From CAYXGZ01 sp964464755 (GTDB taxonomy: Bacteria > Planctomycetota > MHYJ01 > JACPRB01), in the NCBI GenBank assembly GCA_964464755.1, contig CAYXGZ010000018.1, positions 1 to 64,000 of the forward strand: DNA of 64,000 nucleotides, in the 5' to 3' direction. A program made the position numbers and the translations under genes. Positions 18,590-26,600 of this stretch are shown one piece after another. The notes beneath the pieces are model-generated. The model did no database searches. It worked only from the letters and a program-made list of their open reading frames with translations, and had not been told where the DNA came from. Each line of letters begins with the position of its first letter. Position 1 is the stretch's first letter.

Positions 18590-19420
18590 GTGTATCCCCG
18601 GCACTTCACGCTCGGCCCGCTGACGGTCGGCTTCGACCAGATCACGATGGCCGCCGGGCTCTTCCTCGTGGCGCTCCTGGTGCGGCGCCGGATCCGCGGC
18701 CTGGGGCTCGGGACCGGGGACCTCATCGATCTCCTGCTCGCGGGGCTGATCGGCGGGGCGCTGGGGGCCAAGCTCTACCACCTGCTTCCGCTCTGGATCC
18801 GGGGCGTGCACAGCCTGGGCTATCTCCTCGAGCACTGGAGCCAGGGCTCGGGGTTCTACGGGGGCTTCCTGGGGGGGATGGTCGCGCTGACCCTCGTATT
18901 AAAGAAGAAGGAAGCCCCGATCCTGAAGACCTTCGACCCCATCGCGATGTACCTCCCGCTCGGCTTCGCGCTCGGGAAGCTGGGCTGTTTCCTGGGCGGC
19001 TGCTGCTACGGGAGGCCCGCGGAATGGCCCCCGGGCCTGCGCTTCCCGCCGGGGTCGCTGGCGTACGAGACGCAGCGGGCCGAGCGGGCGATCCCGCCGG
19101 GCGCGGCCACGTCCCTGCCGGTGCATCCGACCCAGCTCTACGAGCTCGGGTTCTCGCTCGCGCTGTTCGGGATCCTGTACGCGCTCTACCGCCGCTCGAA
19201 GCGCCCCGGGGAGACCTTCCTGGCCTGGGTCGCGGGGTACTCGGCGTGGCGGATCTTCATCGAGGCGTACCGCACGGACCCCGACCGGCACAACTTCGGG
19301 TTCACGTCCTGGAGCGACTCGCAGGTGACGGGCACGGTGCTGCTCGTCCTGGCGGTCGGGGGCTGGGTTGCGCTGTGGCGGCAGCACCGCGCGGTGCCGC
19401 CGCCGCCCGCCGCGGCCTGA
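18590..19420 (+). CDS. lgt: Prolipoprotein diacylglyceryl transferase Lgt
   Basis: A 276-residue inner-membrane enzyme that moves diacylglycerol from phosphatidylglycerol to the lipobox Cys of prolipoproteins, the first step of lipoprotein maturation. GTG start is 3 bases after the preceding stop. Seen motifs: FYGGFLGGMVAL, GKLGCFLGGCCYGRP (the conserved Gly/Cys-rich loop of this Lgt branch), HPTQLYE, and several membrane helices including GTVLLVLAVGGWVAL. Length fits the family. It is the last gene of the haem lipoprotein operon, where at least two products need it. Its stop abuts the stop of convergent gltA. Confidence 0.93.
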   Translation: MYPRHFTLGPLTVGFDQITMAAGLFLVALLVRRRIRGLGLGTGDLIDLLLAGLIGGALGAKLYHLLPLWIRGVHSLGYLLEHWSQGSGFYGGFLGGMVALTLVLKKKEAPILKTFDPIAMYLPLGFALGKLGCFLGGCCYGRPAEWPPGLRFPPGSLAYETQRAERAIPPGAATSLPVHPTQLYELGFSLALFGILYALYRRSKRPGETFLAWVAGYSAWRIFIEAYRTDPDRHNFGFTSWSDSQVTGTVLLVLAVGGWVALWRQHRAVPPPPAAA

Positions 19421-20569
19421 TCACATCCGCTGGTCGATCGGCGTGTAGCCGAGGTCGAGCGGGCCGGTGTAGTTGGCCCGGGGGCGGATCAGCCGGTTGT
19501 GGCTCCACTGCTCGAGGATGTGGGCGGTCCAGCCGACGACGCGGCTCACGGCGAAGAGCGGCGTGAAGGTCTCCAGCGGGATCCCCATCGCGTAGTACGC
19601 CGACGCGGAGTAGAAGTCGACGTTGGGGTAGACCTTGGTGTTCTGGCGGACGACGCGCTCGACCTCGCGGCTGATGTCGTACCACTTCGGCTCGCCGCTC
19701 AAGTTGCCGAGCTGCTCGGAGTAGCGGCGCAGGACGGTCGCGCGGGGGTCCTCGGTGCGGTAGACGCGGTGACCGAAGCCCGAGATCTTGATCTTCTTCG
19801 CGAGGGCGTTCTTCACCCAGGCCTCGGCGTTCGCGGCGTCGCCGATCTCGATGAGCATCTTCATCACCTGCTCGTTGGCGCCGCCGTGGAGCGGGCCCTT
19901 GAGGGTGCCGATGCCGCTGGTGACCGAGGAGTACATGTCGGAGAGCGTGGCGGCCGTGACGCGGGCGGCGAAGGTGGAGGCGTTGAGCTCGTGGTCCGCG
20001 TGGAGGATGAGGGCGACGTCGAGGGCGCGGACGAACTCGGGCCGGGGCTCGGCGCCGGTGAGCGTGTAGAGGAAATTGAAGGGGAGGCTCTCGCCGGCCT
20101 TGGGCGCGACGGGGTCCTTCCCGTGGCGGAGGCGCTCGTGGGCGGTGACGATCATCGGGACGCGGGCCGTGAGGCGGATCGCCTTGCGGAGGCAGGCGTC
20201 GAGGCTGGTGTTGCCGCTGTCGGGGTCCCAGTGGCCGAGCGAGGAGACGCAGGTGCGCAGGACTTCCATCGGGGTCGCGGTCCTCGGCAGGACCTTCAGG
20301 ATGGCGAGGGTCTCGTCGGGCAGCTCGATGGAGGACCGGAACGTGGAGCGGAACGCCTCGTATTCGGCCTTCCGGGGGAGATGCCCGTACCAGAGGAGGT
20401 AGGCGACCTCGGCGAACTCGGACTTCTCGGCGAGGTCGACGATGTCGTAGCCGCGGTAGACGAGGCGTCCCTTGACGCCGTCGACGAGGCAGATGGAGGA
20501 GCTGGTGGCGACGATGTCCTCGAGGCCTTCCTTGAAGCCGCCGGCGTCGCTCTTGGGGGTCTCGGTCAT
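19421..20569 (-). CDS. gltA: Citrate synthase (short type II-like form)
   Basis: A 382-residue citrate synthase, which condenses acetyl-CoA and oxaloacetate at the entry of the TCA cycle. The three catalytic residues are visible in GPLHGGANEQVM (His), GFGHRVYRTEDPRA (His) and NVDFYSASAYYAMGI (Asp). The short N-terminus (about 20 residues before CLVDGVKGRLVYRGYDI) places it with the CitZ/PrpC-size enzymes, so 2-methylcitrate synthase activity cannot be excluded; no prp genes are nearby. ATG at 20569 has CCCGGAGG upstream. The selenocysteine tRNA lies 25 bp upstream on the same strand. Confidence 0.94.
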   Translation of the reverse strand: MTETPKSDAGGFKEGLEDIVATSSSICLVDGVKGRLVYRGYDIVDLAEKSEFAEVAYLLWYGHLPRKAEYEAFRSTFRSSIELPDETLAILKVLPRTATPMEVLRTCVSSLGHWDPDSGNTSLDACLRKAIRLTARVPMIVTAHERLRHGKDPVAPKAGESLPFNFLYTLTGAEPRPEFVRALDVALILHADHELNASTFAARVTAATLSDMYSSVTSGIGTLKGPLHGGANEQVMKMLIEIGDAANAEAWVKNALAKKIKISGFGHRVYRTEDPRATVLRRYSEQLGNLSGEPKWYDISREVERVVRQNTKVYPNVDFYSASAYYAMGIPLETFTPLFAVSRVVGWTAHILEQWSHNRLIRPRANYTGPLDLGYTPIDQRM

Positions 20570-20594
20570 GGCGCCTCCGGGTGGGGGGGGTGAA

Positions 20595-20690
20595 TGGCGG
20601 AGGCGCATGGGAATCGAACCCACCTTCCAGCTTGTGACCGGAACCACGGGTTTGAAGCCCGGGGGGCCCACCAGGAGCCCGTCCGCCTCC
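20595..20690 (-). tRNA. selC: tRNA-Sec (anticodon UCA)
   Basis: A 96-nt tRNA including encoded CCA. The acceptor pairs GGAGGCG with CGCCTCC; an eighth pair would be G-G. The anticodon loop CTTCAAA with UCA sits on a CGGG/CCCG stem. The long variable arm pairs TTCCGG with CTGGAA, and the T arm is GTGGG-TTCGATT-CCCAT. The length, long variable arm and UCA anticodon identify selenocysteine tRNA. It implies that the genome has selA, selB and selD and at least one selenoprotein; none of these is in the window. A GC-rich hairpin (CCGCCC / GGGCGG, about 20700-20716) lies just upstream; nothing else is evident in 20691-20845 beyond the start region of the next gene. Confidence 0.93.
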
Positions 20691-20845
20691 GTCCGGCGGC
20701 GCCGCCCGAAGCGGGCGGTGCCGGCGTCGTGGCAAGGATGGCGCGGGCCGGGGCGCGTGTCAAGGACAAGCACGGAGGCGCCGGGTTTTCGGGAACGGGA
20801 TGGGGACATCGGCGTACAATAGCCACGGTTTCCGGAGACTCCACC

Positions 20846-22393
20846 ATGCGTTTCGTCGCCGTGATCTGCCTGGTCCTGGCCGCGGCCTACGCGGCGGCCC
20901 AGGAGCCCCCGAAGGCCCCCGCGCAGGATCCGCCGAAGCCCGGCGTGGATCCGGATCTCGACGTCGAGTGGATGGACCCGGTGGACCAGATGGGCAACGC
21001 CGGGCCCGACGTCGGGCGCGAGCTCTTCAACCGCTACTGCGCGAGCTGCCACGGGGAGAAGGGCGACGGCAACGGGCCGCTCGCGAAGTTCCTCGACCCC
21101 CGGCCGCGGAACTTCACGTCGGGCCGCTTCAAGTGCCGCTCGACGCCGCCCGACCAGCTGCCGGCGAAGATGGACCTGATGCGGGCGATCGTGCACGGCA
21201 TCCCGATCGGCGGCATGCTGAGCTACTCGTTCCTGCAGACCGAGGAGCAGGTCGCGATGATGGAGCACGTGAAGTCGCTCTGCGTGAAGGTGTACATGGT
21301 GGACGGGAAGCCGGTGACGGTGAACCCGTTCGAGCGCGAGGGCCACGGGAAGCCCCTGAAGAGCGGCAACATCCCCCAGAAGACGCTGCGCAAGCCGACG
21401 CCCGAGGGCATCGCCAAGGGCAAGGAGCTCTACCTCAAGCAGGGCTGCCACGAGTGCCACGGCGAGAAGGGCGACGGCCACGGGAAGAAGGCTCCGGAGC
21501 TCGTCGACAGCGACGACCACCCGATCGCGGTGCGCGACTTCACGCAGGGGATCTACTCGGGCGGGCCGGACATCCGCCACGTCTACCTGCGGCTCTCGCT
21601 GGGCATCCAGGGGACGCCGATGCCGAGCTACGCGAAGGGGCCCGGCGTCGCGGCGGGCATGGACATCGAGGAGCGCTGGAACGTGGCGGAGTACGTGATG
21701 TCGTTGAACCAGCGGAAGGACAAGCTCCCGCTGCCGCACTCCGAGGTCCTGCTGGTGAAGAAGGCGGAGAAGCTGCCCGCGGATCCCTGGGCGGCGGAGT
21801 GGGACGCGCTGGCGAAGATCCCGGTGCAGCACGATCCGTCGGGGTACGGGAAGTCGAAGTTCGCGGTGCTGCCGCTCTATTTCCAGCAGCTGAAGGTGCT
21901 CCCGGGGCGGCCGTACTTCGTCCCGGCGAGCGCGCGGGGCTACCACGACAAGAAGAACGTCGCGCTGCTCCTGGAGTGGGACGACGCGACGTCGAACGCC
22001 GGGTCGGACGGGAAGCCGGCCGACGTGCTGGAGGTGCAGCTCGCGCCGTCGCGATCGTTCACGTTCGCGCTGCACGGTCTCGAGGCGGAGCCGGTGAATC
22101 TCTGGCGCTGGACGGGAAAGGAGCCGGGGAAGGGCGTCGAGGTCGACGCGAGCGGGGCGTTCAAGGAGAAGATCCAGGACGCGGCGCAGCAGGGACTGAA
22201 GGTCGCGGCGTCGTGGAAGGGCGGGAAGTGGCGGGTGCTGTTCACGCGGACGGTCTTGGGCGGCCCCGGGGACGCGCCGCTGGACGTCGGGGGCAGCAAC
22301 CCGATCCTGTTCCATCTCATGGATGGGGCCTGGGGGGACGAGAAGTTCCAGCGCATGTTGACCACGTGGCACCAGGTCGCGCTGGAGGAGTAG
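20846..22393 (+). CDS. Dihaem c-type cytochrome fused to ethylbenzene-dehydrogenase-type haem domain
   Basis: A 515-residue exported protein with signal peptide ending AAAYAAA. Two cytochrome c domains carry CASCHGEKGDG (Cys65, Cys68, His69) and CHECHGEKGDG (Cys201, Cys204, His205). The C-terminal third (about 330-515; WDDATSNAGSDG, EPVNLWRWTG, MLTTWHQVAL) resembles the haem-binding gamma-subunit domain of ethylbenzene or DMSO reductase-type enzymes. It is probably a periplasmic electron-transfer protein for a respiratory chain; the partner is not in the window. TACAAT lies at 20815-20820 and GGAG about 10 bases before the ATG. It is divergent from the tRNA-Sec and gltA genes. Domain assignment for the C-terminus is by resemblance only. 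Confidence 0.85.
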   Translation: MRFVAVICLVLAAAYAAAQEPPKAPAQDPPKPGVDPDLDVEWMDPVDQMGNAGPDVGRELFNRYCASCHGEKGDGNGPLAKFLDPRPRNFTSGRFKCRSTPPDQLPAKMDLMRAIVHGIPIGGMLSYSFLQTEEQVAMMEHVKSLCVKVYMVDGKPVTVNPFEREGHGKPLKSGNIPQKTLRKPTPEGIAKGKELYLKQGCHECHGEKGDGHGKKAPELVDSDDHPIAVRDFTQGIYSGGPDIRHVYLRLSLGIQGTPMPSYAKGPGVAAGMDIEERWNVAEYVMSLNQRKDKLPLPHSEVLLVKKAEKLPADPWAAEWDALAKIPVQHDPSGYGKSKFAVLPLYFQQLKVLPGRPYFVPASARGYHDKKNVALLLEWDDATSNAGSDGKPADVLEVQLAPSRSFTFALHGLEAEPVNLWRWTGKEPGKGVEVDASGAFKEKIQDAAQQGLKVAASWKGGKWRVLFTRTVLGGPGDAPLDVGGSNPILFHLMDGAWGDEKFQRMLTTWHQVALEE

Positions 22394-22641
22394 CTGTTAC
22401 TCCCCGGTAACGTCGTTACATGCGTGTAGCACCCGGAGGGAGTTAGGTCGGTGAAATTTGGAGTGGAATCGCCTACGGGCGCGACGTCGATCTGATTAGA
22501 AAATACATCATCATGGGAACTTCGGCGGAAAAATGATCGCAAGGCATTGCACATAAGACGTTAGCGTTTATAGAAGAAATTGCTATGCTGCATAATAATT
22601 CGCTTAATTTTTACGGCGCTGAATCAACCGAGGAGGCTCAC
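22394..22641 (+). other. AT-rich intergenic island
   Basis: A 248-bp gap that is far more AT-rich than anything else in the window, especially at 22480-22620 (for example gaaaatacatcatcatggg). Its left end carries GTTAC / GTAAC / GTTAC inverted repeats (about 22396-22420). It holds a good promoter (listed separately) and a second -10-like stretch (cataataat, 22591-22599). An in-frame upstream ATG at 22585 has no ribosome binding site and is not taken as the start. Confidence 0.6.
22547..22574 (+). promoter_or_regulatory. Sigma-70-like promoter
   Basis: TTGCAC (22547-22552) and TATAGA (22569-22574) are separated by 16 bases within the AT-rich island. The predicted RNA would start near 22581 and give a leader of about 60 nt before the GTG at 22642. 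Confidence 0.65.
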
Positions 22642-23589
22642 GTGGCACGGACTTTGCGAAACCTAGGGTCGATGCGGAATCTCTTCCGTTCGTTGGGCGG
22701 CTTGGCGGCCATCCTGTTCTGCCTTGCGGGGACGGTGCATGGGCAGGACAAGGGCGGGCTGAAGTACCGCCTCGAGAAGGGGAGCTTCCTGAAGTACGAC
22801 GTGACGCTGGAGCTTTCCTGCACGCTGCGGGGGAGCGATCCTTGCTTCCTGACCCAGGGGGACACGCCGTACAAGATGACGTTGAACGGCCAGTTCGAGC
22901 AGACGACGACGGCCGTGGACGACGCGAGCAAGGCGGCCACGATCGAGCGCAAGGTCAAGGTGATGAACCTGGCCGGGGCGTTCAACGGCAACGAGTTCAA
23001 GATGGAGTGGTCGCGCGACAAGGACAAGACGTTCAAGAAGGAAGAGATCACCGACATCACGCAGTACTGGTACGAGTGGACGCAGACGGCGCACAAGTTC
23101 AACGTGACGCCCGAGGGCGACGTGACGCCCGAGAACGACAACTTCAAGCGGCTCGTGAACCGGATGGGGATGATGTACTGGCCGCTCGGCGGGCAGAAGG
23201 AAGTGAAGGACGGCAAGGAGACGGGGGCCTGGATCAACACGGAGGAGTTCGCGATCCCCGCGATCCATGACCACCTCTGGTTCGATTTCCGCAACGAGCT
23301 GGGCAAGTCGACCTCGCGCGACGGGAAGAAGCTGCTCCAGATCGTCGGCAAGCCCTCGATGAACAAGAAGCACGCGCTGCCCGAGCTGTCGCCGATCCCG
23401 AACCTCGACGTCGAGTACAAGGTGGACGGCAAGGTCGTCCTGGAGTACGACCAGGGCGCTCAGCGGGTCCACTCGGTGTCGGTGGATCTCTCGATCACGT
23501 TCAGCGGCAAGGGTTCCTCGCCGGAGGGCAACGAAGCCCCGGTGAAGGGCCACGTCGTTTACAAGGAAACTCAGACCCTGAAGGAGTAG
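22642..23589 (+). CDS. Secreted protein of unknown function
   Basis: I do not recognise the family. GTG at 22642 is chosen because AGGAGG lies 5 bases upstream. The 315-residue product has an extended signal peptide (LFRSLGGLAAILFCLAGTVHGQ). The mature part is lysine- and glutamate-rich with alternating beta-like strands (LKYRLEKGSFLKYDVTLEL, YKMTLNGQFEQTTTAVDD) and repeated Trp/Tyr. One possible disulphide pair is Cys in LELSCTLRGSDPC. There are no membrane helices beyond the signal. It precedes the large pseudopilin gene by 57 bp and the two are probably co-transcribed. The gap between them holds a small hairpin (GGAACC / GGTTCC, 23590-23606). Confidence 0.8.
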   Translation: MARTLRNLGSMRNLFRSLGGLAAILFCLAGTVHGQDKGGLKYRLEKGSFLKYDVTLELSCTLRGSDPCFLTQGDTPYKMTLNGQFEQTTTAVDDASKAATIERKVKVMNLAGAFNGNEFKMEWSRDKDKTFKKEEITDITQYWYEWTQTAHKFNVTPEGDVTPENDNFKRLVNRMGMMYWPLGGQKEVKDGKETGAWINTEEFAIPAIHDHLWFDFRNELGKSTSRDGKKLLQIVGKPSMNKKHALPELSPIPNLDVEYKVDGKVVLEYDQGAQRVHSVSVDLSITFSGKGSSPEGNEAPVKGHVVYKETQTLKE

Positions 23590-23646
23590 GAACCATAGGG
23601 GTTCCTCGACCCTGTCGGGGCACGGTCCTGAGAAAGGTGGATGAGT

Positions 23647-26600
23647 ATGGGCAGGCTGGCCAAGCTGGGTGGATCGCGACGGGGCATGGTGCTCATCGTG
23701 GTCCTGTCGGTCCTCGCGGTGCTGGCGATCATGGGCGTGAGCTTCGTGACGCTCAACAGCCTCGATCGCCGGGTGTCGAACAACTGGCTGATGGAAGTCC
23801 AGGCGAGGCTCGTGGCCCGCGCCGGCCTTGAAGAGGCCGCGTCGCGCCTCGGCGACGGCCTGGCCCTCCGGACGGCCTTCGACGCCCAGTGCGACTGGCA
23901 GTACGGCGGCCAGGACCTGGACGGCAAGGACCCCTCGAAGCGGAACGTCCCCCTCTCGCAGGCGGGTCGTCCCTCCTTCGCGGCCAAGCGGCCGGACGGC
24001 ACGCCCGAGCAGCTGTCCATCCTCCGCGAGGACGGCCACGTGGCCACGATCGGGTACAGCGGCCTGATGGCCGGCCGGGACAGCTACCCCGGCAGCATGT
24101 ACACGCTCGAGGTGCGCGACCTGTCCGCGTGCCTGTACATCAACGACGGCGTGCAGCTGCACGGCGGCAACAACTCCAGCGTCAGCCAGAACCTGCGCCG
24201 GATCCTGAACGCCCTGGGCCAGCACCCCTCGGTGAACCTGGCGGGCCTCGGCGACGCGGTGGTGAACAACCGCCCCTCGCGCGGCTACCAGAGCTGGCAG
24301 GACTTCAAGACGACGGTGAAGCGCGCCACGAAGTGGAGCGACGAGCAGCTCGGCCGTGCGGACAAGTACCTCACGGTCCACGCCTGGGTCGACAAGAACG
24401 TCGCCAACCCCGTGCCGCTCAGCAACGCGGTGCTCGACTACTACCCCGTGAAGTACGAGCGGGGCGAGACCGACGTGATCACCTACCGCCGCGGCCCCGG
24501 CAAGAACAGCAAGAACGAGGACCGCTCGAAGAGCCAGCGCCTGAGCTGGATGCCGGACGCGCAGGGGCAGACCGGCCCCGGCGGCACGACGGCCAACGTC
24601 TACGGCATGGACGAGCTGAACCCCACCTACGTCGAGATCGTGCACCGCGCCCCGGTCAACGTGAACACCGCCGAGGAGCCCGTCCTCAGCGCCCTGCTCA
24701 CGAACCTTCGCGGCTTCTTCCTCCTCGAGAAGCGCAGCGGCGCCCCCATCTCGAACGCGCCGCCCTTCATGGACTACACGGCGGCCAACTGGGTGCCCGC
24801 CAACTTCCAGTTCACGGTGCCCCAGACCATGACCTGGGAGTACATGGGTCACACGTACGACACGAACCAGTGGCCCGCCACGGTCCGCGTCGTGGAGCAG
24901 AAGGACTGGAAGGACCTCCGCGGCGCGTCCTCCGGTTCGACCGCCCGTGAGACGAAGGAGATGATGGACCACGACGAGATCGGCCAGCTCTGGATCACGG
25001 GCCAGATCGTGCCCGCCAGCGGCGAGACGCAGTCCGAGGGCGTCTCGGCCCGCTCGGTCGCGCAGGAGATCATCGCCTGCCGCAACCGCACCGGCGAGTA
25101 CGCGAACCAGCCGTTCGCCGGCCCCTTCAAGACGTGGGCCCAGTTCGCGGCCTTCTGCGACCACCTCGTCTCCGTCAAGCGCGACGGGACGCCCGGCCGC
25201 GGCATCCTCCGCGACCACCGCTTCACCGAGCCCTGGGCGAAGGTCCAGGCCGAGCAGGCGATGGCCGACATGCTCAAGGCGAACTTCAACCCGAACCTGA
25301 CGCCCAACGAGCTGAACCCGGACCACAACCTGAACCTGAAGGTCGACAAGACCGACCTGGTCGTGAACTCCACGGAGTTCTGCTTCCTGCCCTCGGGCTA
25401 CTTCGCCGTCAATTCGCTCGGCCGCATCCTGCGGCACGCGTCGAAGGACGGCGTGTCCGTGGTCTCCGGCGCCGCGCCGATGCACGTCGTGGCCCAGGCC
25501 CGCGTCTCCGCGGTCGCCAAGCTGCACGAGGTCTACCGCGAGACGAACCAGCGCCACTTCTACATGGGCGAGTTCGCCGACGCGAAGGACGCCTTCACCA
25601 CGAACAACGCGAAGACCGTCGAGTGCGGCCCCGAGCCGGACAACGGTCCGCTGGTGTACGGCGAGCACTTCAACGGCCAGGTCTTCAAGGCCAGCCGAGA
25701 GGTGGACGGGTGGGCGGGCTATCCCGACCTGAACACCGAGATGGAGTGCGGCTGGGGCTTCGAGACCGGCGGCTACCTCGCCCTCCCCACGCGGGGCGGC
25801 AACGGTCGCGCCAAGCCGAAGAACACGCTCTGGAAGACGATCACCGCGGACAACAACCAGTACGCGGGCGTCCCGGTCAACATGAAGGCGCACTTCCGCC
25901 TGGATGACCGCCTCGATTACAACACGTCCAAGGACTTCCAGCTCGGCGTCGGCGCCTCCGGCCCGGTGGCCGACATCTTCCGCGAGAACTGCGCGTCGCT
26001 GCAGATCCAGGGCGACAAGTCCACGACGGTGAACATCACGGTGTACAACCCGGGCACCTGTTCCTCGACGGTCGTGCCCGTCCAGGTCAGCTTCCCGTCG
26101 GTCGAGAAGGCCTCCGACTTCCCGGACCCCGGCGAGGAGAACACCTCGGCCGAGGGCGGCGCCCTGCTCTCGCCCTACGAGCCCAACGACGGCACGCGCT
26201 TCCGCGCGGTCCGCTCCTACCGCCTGCCGCTGGCCGCGAAGGTCACCGGCGCGGCCGGCCAGACCACGACCCAGGAGTCCTCGGCGCCCCTGCCGAAGTT
26301 CAAGCGGGTGCCCCCCGTGGACCTTCGGGTGGACGGCTTCTACGTGGAGCGTCACTCCGGCCTGGCGTACTGGCTGGACGAGGTCGCCACGACGACCCCC
26401 CTCTCCAGCCTGAGCGACCCGCTCAACCTCCAGTCCTTCGACACGCGGCGGGGAACCGTCGCCTTCTGGTTCAAGCCCAACTTCGATCCGGCCAACACCG
26501 GCAAGGTCCGCTCGATCATGAGCATCAGCCGGATGCACCGGAAGAACTACTGGTACCGCAACCCGTCGCCCTTCAACCTGTTCATGTTCCCGGCGCACGG

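Noticed and set aside
22396..22420. GTTAC/GTAAC repeats as a terminator for the dihaem cytochrome gene
   Set aside because: The stem is only 5 bp and no T-tract follows.
22585..22641. ATG 22585 as start of the secreted protein
   Set aside because: It lies in the AT-rich promoter island without a ribosome binding site; GTG 22642 has AGGAGG at good spacing and begins the signal peptide.
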